NCBI GenBank assembly: GCA_964035575.1
Contig: OZ037862.1
Coordinates: forward strand, 1-64,000
Direction: 5' to 3'
Source of the DNA: Rhynchopus sp. YZ270_cl-10
Taxonomy: Eukaryota; Euglenozoa; Diplonemea; Diplonemida; Diplonemidae
DNA: 64,000 bases
The position numbers and the translations under genes were made by a program. Below are positions 1 to 10,265 of the stretch, piece by piece; position 1 is the first letter of the stretch, and the number at the start of each line of letters is the position of its first letter. Below the pieces are notes generated by a model. It did no database searches. It was not told the DNA's origin and was given only the letters and a program-made list of their open reading frames with translations.

Positions 1-3000
1 GGGGCTTCAGCTCACCGCGACAGCATCCCGCATCAACATCGTGGTGGTGCAGGCATCGGAAGAGAACCCCCTCGTGCGCATCACCCCTGGTAGCAAAAGA
101 GTCGCCAAGTCGTACGCGGAGAGCTTCCAAGCGAAACTTCCCACGGTCGTCATCGCTCTCTGTGACTCTCACTTTGAGGCAGTGGAGCTTGTCCCGGAGG
201 TGGGGAAGACCAAGGAGGGGATGGCAGAGAAGATGAGGAAGGAGGCTCGGCAGGCAGTGCTGGACACAGCGCATTTGGATGGCATCATCCCCACCAACAC
301 CACCACCACCGCCCCCCTGGCTACCAAGCTGGGGCACATCAATGCGGATCGGGTGTTCTGCCCCTTTGATGGATGCAGAGCGGGAATTTTGTCTTCGAGT
401 GATGCGGTCGGGGGCCTGTCTCGTAAGGGCTTGCTGCAGCATATGCGTCGCCACCAGGCGGATGGAGCGTACATCCCCGACGAGCTGTTGGGCCACTTGG
501 GCATGTCGCGCTGTGCGAACGATCAGTGCGACATGCTATTGCCGCAGAGCAAGGAGGTCTGCAACACCTGTACGGTGCACTTTGGCGAAGAAGGCTTCAC
601 CGGTGGAGGGTCTGCGCCAGGCGGCAGTGAAGAAGGTCCAGGGCCGCGCTGATCTGTCGAGTGCGGCTGTCCCTAATTTTGGGGTCTGGCAGCGGCTGAT
701 GACGAGTGGGGACAGAGGAGACGAGCGTACGTGGGCGGATGCCATTGCAGTGGCGGGGGCAGGGGAGGCTCTTGAGGTATCTGTGGTCATCCTCAACGAG
801 TTCGCCCGCCCTTCTCTGATGGTGCCAAGAAAACGGCCTAAGGCAGTGGTCCTTCTCCTCCACTCGGGTGATCAGGATGCGGCAGATGGATCCGGCAGTA
901 TCCCGGGACACTACGAGCCCCTCACCATGGACCCGGCTCTGCAGCAGCACATCCTGTCTTTTGAGGCCACAGGTGGTAAGGGGGAGTGCCAGTCAGAGCG
1001 CCCCATGGCTTTTGTGGGAGCGAGGGAGGCGGAGGCGTCGAACACTTTCCTGCAGTGCGAACAATGCAGCAAGCTCTTCGATGCGTCGGACGCACACTTC
1101 TGCTGTCACACGTGTGGTGGCTTGGCATGTCTGCACTGCGCTCAGGGGTCCAAGCACTGCCCTCTGTCGCAAATTGGCAGGGCGGAATATTTCAGTGCCC
1201 TGTCTTTTTTGCACTCGAATGTTCCGGCTCAGGCTGCCTCTGCGGAGGGGAGCGGAGACCCACCACCTAAACGGGCTCCTTCTCCAGCAGTGCCAGCTCC
1301 CGAGGGCGAGGACGTCGAGGAGGTAGACATGCCAATGGCGGGCGAAGAGGGGCAGCAGGCAGAACAGAAGCAGCAGAAGCACGAGAAGCAACGGAAACAG
1401 CAGAAGCAGCAACAACAAAAGGCGGACCAGGAGAAGAAGGAAGCGTTGCAGCGTGCGTCGGACGCGTGGCAGCAGGCCCTGGAGGTACGGCGGGAGCATC
1501 GTCGGTCGTGGGGACCGGATTTGGCCGCGCTTCGGGGCACTTTTGGCGACCGCCAGCAGGAGTTGAGTCGTTTCCTGGAGGAACAGAATGTGCGTCTGGA
1601 CCAGGCGAAGGCGGCGGACAGGCATCGTGTGGAGGAGCTGACCGCCAGGCACAAGCGGGAACTCGCAGAGGACGCGAAGAAGATGCATGCGCAGTACTTG
1701 GAAGACTGCGATCGGCACCCCGAAGCAGGAGAGTCGCTCCGGGCGGAGTATGACAGGCAACGCTGCGAGAGGCATTACGCCATCGCAGCTAAGCATGAGT
1801 CGGAGCAGAAGGCGACCACTCTGTTGTTGACGGCGGTGAACCTCTCCCGACAGCTGGAGGCAGAACGCATGGTGGCATACGGGCGGTGCTTTGGGGTGGT
1901 GTGCGAAGGGCGGCTATTCCTCCCCTGCCATGCGGTGCGGAGAGCGGTGGGCGACGACCCTGAAGGACTCGAACCTGACTGTGTCGGCGACTGGATGGCT
2001 CTCTTTGGTCCTCAAGGTGCTTCTCCGTGCCCGGGCGAGTTCCTGTACTGCTGGGCGACACAGCAGCCGTGGAGTGGGAACGGGGAGGGGGACGGTGATT
2101 GCCCGGAGTCGGTGGTCGCCCGTCAGGCGGTTAGGAAGATAGCAGGGGAGGCCGGATACTGCGACACCTGGGGCAAGACCAGCGCGGTCATCGTCGTTCG
2201 GGAAGGCAGGGTCAGCTGGGGAACCCCTTCTCGGGATCAGCTGGAGGAGGAGGTGGGGCGACAGGCCGAGGCGGCAGACACCGAGGTGCGTGTGAAGGTG
2301 GAGGAGATGGATGATGATGAGCAGGAGCAGGAGGAGGACCTCGACACCGCGATGGAGGGGGCGGATCGCTCGCATTCTCTGTCAGTGGAAGGCATCCCTG
2401 ACCAGAAGAAGCAAGCGAGGGTGAGGGAATTGCTGAGGGCGCAGAGCGAGGCTTGGATGTGGACGGAGGAGGAGCGGACGGAGAGGGGGGGTCTTTTCCC
2501 GTGCCTCACCATGGGGTCGCCGGTGCCTTCTTCTGTGACGAAGTGGATCTCCCTGTTCCACTACCGTCAGGGAGAGAAACAGGATGGCAGACCCTTGTTG
2601 TCACTCCCCCTCTCTACCGCTACTTTCACTCAGTGGTATGAGGTGATGAAGGTGGTGGGTTTGCATGAGTGGTCAGTTCAGGAAAAGTGCAAGGCAAAGT
2701 CGACGTTGCATGCCCTGACGGACAACCGGAGCAGTAGGGGGCAGGCCTTTGCAGCGGAGAGTACAAGGAGGGAGAATGAGGCACGAGCGGCTCGAGAGGG
2801 AATAGGCCGACAACCTCAAGCCTCCTCTTCTTCTTCTTCTTCCTCCACCTCTGCAGGCCGTGGCACTACAACCTCCATCGCCCAACCTGCAGTCTCCACT
2901 TCTTCCTCCTCCTCATCGGCAGGCCGTGGCAATGCAACCTCCTCCGCCCAACCTGCTCCTTCCCCAGCTCCCAAAGGACCCCAGCGCCATGCAGCTCAGG

Positions 3001-3164
3001 GTAGGTCCAACACGTCGAACGTGTTCACCGACGCAGTGGCACAAGCGACGCAGCATGTGCTCTCGCCCCAGGAGGTGCAGAGAGGGCGCAATGGTCGCGG
3101 TGGTGGACAGAAGGGGAGACAGAGCGGAGGAAGGAAGGGGAAAAAGGGGAATAAAAAGAATTAG
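1..3164 (+). CDS. OTU-like / zinc-finger protein, 5-prime end outside window
   Basis: Coding signal runs from the left edge to the stop at 3162-3164. The first 60 codons look like the C-terminal half of an OTU cysteine protease, ending in an HFEAVEL motif near 170-190. A C2H2-like finger follows (CPFDGC to HMRRH, about 358-455), then a CxxxxC/CxxC cluster (about 505-570). A second OTU-like end (VSVVILN to HYEPL, 778-927), a Cys/His-rich RING-like patch (about 1050-1150), a Gln/Lys/Glu-rich coiled coil (1340-1800) and a low-complexity Ser/Gly/Arg tail follow. The parts before and after about 600 lie in different frames; an intron or a damaged copy could explain that and I cannot tell which. 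OTU domains plus fingers occur in some LINEs (Dualen/RandI, Tx1-type), so this may be a retroelement ORF rather than a host gene. No reverse transcriptase is visible in the window. Confidence 0.5.
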
Positions 3165-4477
3165 AGAGTTAGAGAGTTAGAGGGTGAGAGTGTGTGTGTA
3201 GAAGCGTGTAGAGAATGACAGTTTGCCCCATGTTTATTTTTAACCCTTTTTATTTTGTGTTTTTTGTTCTTTTCATCCTTTGGGGTTTGCCCCCCCTTTC
3301 CCCCCTTTCCGCCCCCCTTCCTATTTGTTAATATTTTTGGTTGGCTGCTGGCTAGGACGGGTCTACCCCAGCGACGGCCCTTACCCCTTGGACGAGGCTC
3401 TGAGGGTAGAGGGCAGTCTCGGAGTAAGACCTGTCTAAGAGCCAGGCCAGTGGCATCAGGAGCCATTGGGCCACTTTTATAGATTGTGCAGTAGAGTAGA
3501 GTTTGTACAGAACTCTTGTCCTTTGAGTTCCTTTTTTCACTCCTTTAGTTTTTCATTTTTACCTTGTGAAGGTCAATTTCAATTTTTCATTTTTCAAAAC
3601 CACCGCAGGTAAGCACGAGATCCACCATTGTTGTTGTTGATTTTGTTGTGCGTTATTGTTGTTTTACCCTTTGGGTGTCAGTCAGTCGGGTCAGGTCACA
3701 CTTACAGAAGTTCTCAAAAATTTTCACCAAAAAGAAAACTACTAAAAAGATTATGGAACTTCCTTTTTATTTGTTTGTGTGTTACAGAGGAAACGGCTCA
3801 CTCAATCCCCTCCTTCTCCTCCCCTCCCCTCCCCAAGACAAAGCAAAATAAAACTACACCGGTAGACAGAGCAACCCTCCCGTCCCATCCCCTCCCCTTT
3901 TCCTTTTGGGAAAAATTGCACTCACATACGACCCTTTTGCTTATTTGCAGGGAAGTGTTGGTTGTAGTTGTCCCACATGCTTTCTATTTTAGTGCCACTA
4001 ACTGTGTTTTCAGGCACTGTCTTGCCAGTACAATAGTAAAGTGCCCTTGTCTGGACATCTAGCTGTTTACATACTCGCTTGACTAGTAAGTACCCCCTCT
4101 GTCACTGGATGTAGATAAAAAAAAGCGAGCCTAGGGCTAAGTTGAACAACACCAAAAAAAAAAAAAAAAAAAAACCAAAAAACGAAAACAAAGAAGGACA
4201 AGACACACTACGCCTTGCGCTTCGCCGGCCTGCACCCTCTACCGTTGCCCAGGGACCGCCCCGTGGAGGCGTACAAGGCTCACAATAAAACAAAGGAAAG
4301 GGGGAGGGAGGGAGGGTAAAAAGAAAGGACAAGTGTGTTGTAATGTGTAAAAAATGGTCCCCTGTAAAAAAATGGTCCCCTGTAAATCTAGGAAGTAGCT
4401 AAAGTCAGACAGACAGAGGGAGAGACAGAGTAGGACATCAATGACTTTCCAGAACCTTTCCCAATACATACCAAGCG
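3165..4477. other. Intergenic / 3-prime flank of the left gene
   Basis: T-rich sequence with no convincing gene. The part at 3345-3500 is GC-richer and can fold (GGCCAGTGGC with nearby complements), as expected of a 3-prime UTR or element tail. An A-run lies near 4153-4173. A hydrophobic-start ORF at 3628-4062 was rejected. Confidence 0.5.
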
Positions 4478-6452
4478 AAGGAGCTAAGGAGCTAAGGAGC
4501 TAAGGAGCTAAGGAGCTAAGGAGCTAAGGAGCTAAGGAGCTAAGGAGCTAAGGAGCTAAGGAGCTAAGGAGCTAAGGAGCTAAGGAGCTAAGGAGCTAAG
4601 GAGCTAAGGAGCTAAGGAGCTAAGGAGCTAAGGAGCTAAGGAGCTAAGGAGCTAAGGAGCTAAGGAGCTAAGGAGCTAAGGAGCTAAGGAGCTAAGGAGC
4701 TAAGGAGCTAAGGAGCTAAGGAGCTAAGGAGCTAAGGAGCTAAGGAGCTAAGGAGCTAAGGAGCTAAGGAGCTAAGGAGCTAAGGAGCTAAGGAGCTAAG
4801 GAGCTAAGGAGCTAAGGAGCTAAGGAGCTAAGGAGCTAAGGAGCTAAGGAGCTAAGGAGCTAAGGAGCTAAGGAGCTAAGGAGCTAAGGAGCTAAGGAGC
4901 TAAGGAGCTAAGGAGCTAAGGAGCTAAGGAGCTAAGGAGCTAAGGAGCTAAGGAGCTAAGGAGCTAAGGAGCTAAGGAGCTAAGGAGCTAAGGAGCTAAG
5001 GAGCTAAGGAGCTAAGGAGCTAAGGAGCTAAGGAGCTAAGGAGCTAAGGAGCTAAGGAGCTAAGGAGCTAAGGAGCTAAGGAGCTAAGGAGCTAAGGAGC
5101 TAAGGAGCTAAGGAGCTAAGGAGCTAAGGAGCTAAGGAGCTAAGGAGCTAAGGAGCTAAGGAGCTAAGGAGCTAAGGAGCTAAGGAGCTAAGGAGCTAAG
5201 GAGCTAAGGAGCTAAGGAGCTAAGGAGCTAAGGAGCTAAGGAGCTAAGGAGCTAAGGAGCTAAGGAGCTAAGGAGCTAAGGAGCTAAGGAGCTAAGGAGC
5301 TAAGGAGCTAAGGAGCTAAGGAGCTAAGGAGCTAAGGAGCTAAGGAGCTAAGGAGCTAAGGAGCTAAGGAGCTAAGGAGCTAAGGAGCTAAGGAGCTAAG
5401 GAGCTAAGGAGCTAAGGAGCTAAGGAGCTAAGGAGCTAAGGAGCTAAGGAGCTAAGGAGCTAAGGAGCTAAGGAGCTAAGGAGCTAAGGAGCTAAGGAGC
5501 TAAGGAGCTAAGGAGCTAAGGAGCTAAGGAGCTAAGGAGCTAAGGAGCTAAGGAGCTAAGGAGCTAAGGAGCTAAGGAGCTAAGGAGCTAAGGAGCTAAG
5601 GAGCTAAGGAGCTAAGGAGCTAAGGAGCTAAGGAGCTAAGGAGCTAAGGAGCTAAGGAGCTAAGGAGCTAAGGAGCTAAGGAGCTAAGGAGCTAAGGAGC
5701 TAAGGAGCTAAGGAGCTAAGGAGCTAAGGAGCTAAGGAGCTAAGGAGCTAAGGAGCTAAGGAGCTAAGGAGCTAAGGAGCTAAGGAGCTAAGGAGCTAAG
5801 GAGCTAAGGAGCTAAGGAGCTAAGGAGCTAAGGAGCTAAGGAGCTAAGGAGCTAAGGAGCTAAGGAGCTAAGGAGCTAAGGAGCTAAGGAGCTAAGGAGC
5901 TAAGGAGCTAAGGAGCTAAGGAGCTAAGGAGCTAAGGAGCTAAGGAGCTAAGGAGCTAAGGAGCTAAGGAGCTAAGGAGCTAAGGAGCTAAGGAGCTAAG
6001 GAGCTAAGGAGCTAAGGAGCTAAGGAGCTAAGGAGCTAAGGAGCTAAGGAGCTAAGGAGCTAAGGAGCTAAGGAGCTAAGGAGCTAAGGAGCTAAGGAGC
6101 TAAGGAGCTAAGGAGCTAAGGAGCTAAGGAGCTAAGGAGCTAAGGAGCTAAGGAGCTAAGGAGCTAAGGAGCTAAGGAGCTAAGGAGCTAAGGAGCTAAG
6201 GAGCTAAGGAGCTAAGGAGCTAAGGAGCTAAGGAGCTAAGGAGCTAAGGAGCTAAGGAGCTAAGGAGCTAAGGAGCTAAGGAGCTAAGGAGCTAAGGAGC
6301 TAAGGAGCTAAGGAGCTAAGGAGCTAAGGAGCTAAGGAGCTAAGGAGCTAAGGAGCTAAGGAGCTAAGGAGCTAAGGAGCTAAGGAGCTAAGGAGCTAAG
6401 GAGCTAAGGAGCTAAGGAGCTAAGGAGCTAAGGAGCTAAGGAGCTAAGGAGC
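4478..6452. repeat. Uninterrupted 8-bp tandem satellite (AAGGAGCT)n
   Basis: 1,975 bp made only of the octamer AAGGAGCT, about 247 copies, with no mismatch that I can see. Because 8 and 3 share no factor, every frame repeats the same eight codons and meets a stop every 24 bases on both strands, so the array cannot be translated. Each unit contains the palindrome AGCT. It is not a known telomere repeat. Such uniformity implies very recent expansion or homogenisation; assembly collapse or extension could also have altered the length. Confidence 0.97.
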
Positions 6453-6678
6453 ACAAAATATCAACTTGTCAAATTGTCATCCGACAAAACATCAAATAAA
6501 AGAAATGAAGGCAGCAAGACAGAAAAGGTTGAAGACCCCTGACACGTTCCAATTTCAGGGTGCGAACACGTCACACCAGCTGATCTTGGGGACGCTGTTT
6601 CACGGGCAACAATATCTAAACAAATCATCTGATTGACTAGCACCGACCAAGGTCAGCGTCAATCAGCCTAAATATTAG

Positions 6679-7556
6679 AATTGATACACGGATTCCGCCA
6701 CACCATGGACTCGTAATGACATTACGCGCGTCATGACGAGGTAATTACGAGTGCCTTGACGAGGGCACCCCCTCGTAATTACGAGGGGGTGCCCTCGTCA
6801 TGACGAGGTAACTACGAGGGCACCCCCTCGTAATTACCACGTCACGACGTCGTCATGACGTGGGCACCCACGACAAGGCGATTTTTGACCAATACAAAAA
6901 AAAAATTTTTTTTCAAAAATCGGGCGTGGTAGGTCATAAAGTGGCCCAAAAAATCCAAAGAAAACCTCAGATTGACCAAATGGTGAAAAAAATTGTCAAG
7001 TCAAATTTCAGCCAAAATACGGCCATTAGACCCCCACAGATGCTTAAAAGTGCCAAATTTTGCTTTTAATGGCCTCAAATCGTCGAAATTAGCCCTATAT
7101 AGGGGCCAAAAAAAAAAATTCGAGAGTCCCTTTCCCTGGGAGGCAATAGCCAGACAATGACCACGGGAGCACCCCTCGTAATTACGAGGGGTGCCCTCGT
7201 AATTACGAGGGCACCCCCTCGTCATGACGTCGTAATGCCGTCGTCGTGACGAGGGAAACCCCACGTCATGACGTCGTCATTACGAGGGGGTGCCCGCGTC
7301 GTGACGACGTCATTGCGCGCGTAATTTCCCACGTAATTTCCCTCGTCCCTCGTCACGTAATGTCATTACGAGTCCATGGTGCATCTGCAAACGTGGAAGC
7401 CAGATCCCAGATCTGGATAAGTTGTGAATCTGGGTTTTCATTTTTTCTGAGAAAAACGGATCCAGATGCCACATCTTGAGCTCTCGAGCTGGGAAACGAG
7501 ATATGGGAGCTGTCTTCCATAATCTGGCCATATCTGGCAGTATCCGTGTGTAAATT
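6679..7556. mobile_element. MITE-like element (outer), with a second element nested in it
   Basis: The sequence at 6679-6700 and the reverse complement of 7535-7556 match at most of 22 positions, sharing the core ACACGGAT and a terminal GCCA. These look like terminal inverted repeats of a non-autonomous DNA transposon. The inner element at 6701-7381 starts directly after the left repeat, leaving 153 bp of outer-element sequence (7382-7534) before the right one. No transposase is encoded. The flanks are AT-rich and a target duplication cannot be assigned. Confidence 0.6.
6701..7381. mobile_element. MITE with perfect 26-bp TIRs and palindromic subterminal words
   Basis: Starts CACCATGGACTCGTAATGAC and ends with the exact reverse complement; the perfect inverted match is 26 bp. 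About 180 bp inside the left end and 230 bp inside the right end are built from short self-complementary words, chiefly CTCGTAATTACGAG, CGTCATGACG and GACGTC, repeated and joined by GGGGGTGCCCTCG-type connectors. The central 260 bp (about 6880-7140) is plain A-rich DNA. The words may be transposase-binding sites; that is inference. No coding capacity. Confidence 0.8.
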
Positions 7557-8330
7557 AAAAGGAACTAAAAGAACTAAAATGGTGATATGGTGCAAAAAAT
7601 ATGAAACTGACTCAGACCTGAGAAGGCTCCGTCGTGAGCACCTCTTTCGCCTAGACGTTCGCAGGAGCTGCCTCACCCTCCACATCAGCAGTGCACCTTG
7701 AGTGAAGAGAATGCAGTTCACGATACCGAGCCCAGCCGCAGCAAAGATGAATGGAATCCCATAGTTAAGGGGGCACTCAGAGAGGGAGTGCTCAGAGAGG
7801 GAGTAGTCGTCTTCGCTCGAACGGAACATCCAAAAGGATTCGTCCGCGACGATGTCCCTGTGCACCGCACCCAGCAGCATCGAGCCGGAGGTCACCGCCA
7901 ACACCGTCCCAACCAACCAGTGGAAGCCAGCCCCTCCCAATATCCTGCAACTCCACGCCCATAAACTGTGCAATGTGCACGCACGACGCAGCGAAGAACA
8001 CTATCGTCGAAATTGCAAACGCCTGTGCTGCCTCAAAGAGACTGCTCACCGGCGTTAGGTCCTTCGTATTAATGTCACGTGAAGTCGTCAGAATGCCATC
8101 TGAATATCTGCGAGCAAACACGTACGTCTGCTTACCTCTGAACAGCCCTGTCTCCTGTAGGGGAATCACAGGCAACGCAGGCAACAGCCAGCACGACAAT
8201 GGGAGGGCTAAGGGGCACATTGCAGGCCATCGCGACAGAAGTTGCAACGATGAAGCCGATCGCAGTGGCACTGAACACCAGAATCAAGACGCGTGCAGCG
8301 ACAGAGATTGTTTGTGTTGGTTTTGTAGCT
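7353..8330 (-). CDS. Four-helix membrane protein, amastin-like
   Basis: Minus-strand coding signal in three frames joined by probable short introns. TM1 is VLILVFSATAIGFIVATSV (about 8240-8300). A short outer segment ending GLFRGKQTY follows through a possible 65-bp intron that keeps phase, then TM2 (FAISTIVFFAASCVHIAQF, about 7985-8045), TM3 (WLVGTVLAVTSGSMLLGAV, about 7855-7920) and TM4 (YGIPFIFAAAGLGIVNCIL, about 7700-7760), then a basic tail. Four helices, the loop after TM1 and the YG start of TM4 recall amastins, surface proteins best known from kinetoplastids. The match is by pattern only. No start Met is visible before TM1, so an upstream exon is likely. The last 67 codons (7353-7556) lie inside the MITE, so the natural stop is doubtful. 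Confidence 0.45.
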
Positions 8331-8429
8331 GAGCGGTGGGGTGTGGGTAGGGCTGTTCAAACCACTATGGGTTGGTTGCAACATAACGCAACGCAACGAG
8401 TGGTTGGTTTGCACCCAATCGCATGTCGA

Positions 8430-8951
8430 ACGTCGTAGTGGTGGGTTTGTCAACACCCTGAACGCAAGCATGCGCACCTCACTTGCTAGCGACTTCAGCG
8501 GGGGCGGCCCTGACGTGGACGCTGCCTCACCAAAGGTAATATCCATGAGCGATACCGACACGACAGCGTCCTCGAGCGTCACCTCCTCCTTCCCGAGGAG
8601 AAGACTGTGCGCCTGGGCGAGGCGGATGAGCGACTCCAACATACGGATAGTACGCCTGCTTTGGTTGAGCTTGCTGCGGTTCTCCCTTTGCCAGTTGAAG
8701 TAGCGCTCCAGGAGCGCAGTAGCGGCAGGGGCAATGGGGGGCGGACCTTTTGCCTTTCTCGACTTAATCATTTCAAGGTACACTCTCATGCTGTCTACCG
8801 GCCAGAGCGAATCGTCGTCGGCATCCAACAGTAGCACCATGCGGAACAAGGTATTGTCGACCGTAAAGGTGAGTAGGGATGCTCCTGAAGGGATCGTAAA
8901 GGAAACTCGGTTTACAGGAATCAAAAATACAACTCCAACGAAGCTGCACAC
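8430..8951 (-). pseudogene. MCM-helicase C-terminal lid fragment (MCM8/9-like)
   Basis: About 110 residues match the end of MCM AAA+ helicases: MRVYLEMIKS, PAATALLERYFNWQR, RTIRMLESLIRLAQAHSLL and VTLEDAVVSVSLMD in the right order. The arginine-containing RMLESLIRLAQAH helix is a hallmark, closest in wording to MCM8/MCM9. Walker A, Walker B and the arginine finger are absent, and the ankyrin gene sits directly upstream, so no room is left for the rest. The usual 12-15 residues between LLLD and the SMRVYL helix are also missing. It may be a gene relic or a captured exon; a short lid-only protein cannot be excluded. The open frame runs on to 8208, but residues after SLMD are not recognisable. 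Confidence 0.55.
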
Positions 8952-8990
8952 AAGAATGACGCAACTTAAGGAGAATGTCCGGCAATTGTT

Positions 8991-9254
8991 CTAACGCTCA
9001 GTGTCTGCCCCTGCATCAATGAGCACCTGCACCACGTCTGCATGTTTTTGTTGCACAGCAACGTGCAACGCAGTGCGGTTCCTGCTGCCTTGGTGATTCA
9101 GGTCCACCTCTGGCAAGCTCAAAAGATAGCGCACAGTATCGGTGTGTCCCTGATACGCTGCACGGATAAGACACGTGTTTCCTTTGGCGTCCGTGGCACG
9201 TACATCCTCACCAGCTTTGAACAACTTCTTCACAGTTGCGACCAACTTCATCAT
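8991..9254 (-). CDS. Small ankyrin-repeat protein, 87 aa
   Basis: Single exon from the first of two adjacent Met codons (9252-9254) to a TAG at 8991-8993. A short N-terminal helix (MMKLVATVKKLF) is followed by two ankyrin repeats: NTCLIRAAYQGHTDTVRYLL and TALHVAVQQKHADVVQVLI, the second ending DAGADTER. The repeats keep the TALHxA and GADxxx signatures, so it probably binds a protein partner. It is very short for an ankyrin protein and may be the remaining end of a longer one, but start and stop are clean. Confidence 0.7.
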   Translation of the reverse strand: MMKLVATVKKLFKAGEDVRATDAKGNTCLIRAAYQGHTDTVRYLLSLPEVDLNHQGSRNRTALHVAVQQKHADVVQVLIDAGADTER

Positions 9255-9315
9255 TGTTGTGTTGTGAGTTCTCCTGAAAATGTACACAAATAAAGGGTGA
9301 GAAAGTTGCACCAGA

Positions 9316-10095
9316 TCACACTACGCCCTCACTGATCAGGATTGAACCAAAGGGAAACAACGCTTTGAGACTACCGTGAGATAAACGGTGACCATCTCCC
9401 TGCGAGACAAGAACATAGTACTGCCCCTTCCCCTCCACCCCACCATCAACAACACAACTCAACGAGATGCGACGTCCCGTCCCCCTTGACGAGTGTGAAG
9501 AGCCCCTCGGACAATGGTGGCACCTCAACCACTGATGCCACACCCACACCTCCTGCATCAGGCTCTGTCTGTGTGGGGTGTTGCTGGCAGACGTGGGGTT
9601 AGGTTCATCCTCTAGGTCTCGAATACCACCAGCATCCTGCCCACCTTCTGCTCTAAAGGGTGGTATGCAGGTTCTACTCAAATGGTGAAAGTTGAGAAAA
9701 GAGGGAAATTCAGAAAATAGATGAAGACGCCTCGCTGGGTACCAAAATCATCCGCAACAAAGTGCGGGTGGTATGTGGTTGCGAAGAGAACAGTCTTTCT
9801 CAGAATCCAGATCGTCTTCAATGTGCTCGTTCCAGCATAGCTCTGCGGCTCACGGCGTCCGCGTACCCAACCGTACTGAGACATCAGCGCTGCAACGTCG
9901 TACGATTAAATCAGAGAGAAACACGGAAGCAGGTTTTGCATTGCATGGGAGCTTCTGCAAAGGCACAGAACACGGGCCCACGACCCGCCATCTCACACCG
10001 GCCAAAGGCCGTGCACCACGAATTAAAAAGGGTGAATCAGGAGACGGCTTTATGAATTTGAGACGAGCAGACTTCGTTGCAGACTTCGAAATCAC
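9316..10095 (-). CDS. Unrecognised split gene
   Basis: Protein-like stretches appear in several minus frames: SARLKFIKPSPDSPFLIRGA (about 10000-10065), MSQYGWVRGRR to VADDFGTQRGVFIYF (about 9710-9884, after a likely TTGCAG acceptor at about 9890), and GVGVASVVEVPPLSEGLFTL ending VELCC and a stop (about 9450-9560, after a possible CTGCCAG acceptor). They are compatible with one gene of three or more exons, but I could not fix all junctions. No family recognised. Confidence 0.35.
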
Positions 10096-10265
10096 TTAAG
10101 ACTTATGTTGAGAGGAAGAGAACATAAAAACAAAGAAAAAAATATGGTGGATTCTGGTTCTTTGTGTTGTTGTTTTTTTTTTTTTTTTTTTTTTTTCTTG
10201 TCTTCTTTCGTTCTTTTGTTTTCGTTTTATGGTGACCGTCTGTTGACGCCCACCCCACCCTTTTT

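Noticed and set aside
3628-4062. 144-codon plus ORF starting with a signal-peptide-like MLLLILLCVIVVLPF
   Set aside because: T-rich spacer gives hydrophobic starts by chance; the rest is low complexity with no domain or conserved composition.
4478-6452. Telomeric or subtelomeric repeat
   Set aside because: The octamer matches no known telomere unit and is flanked by ordinary DNA on both sides.
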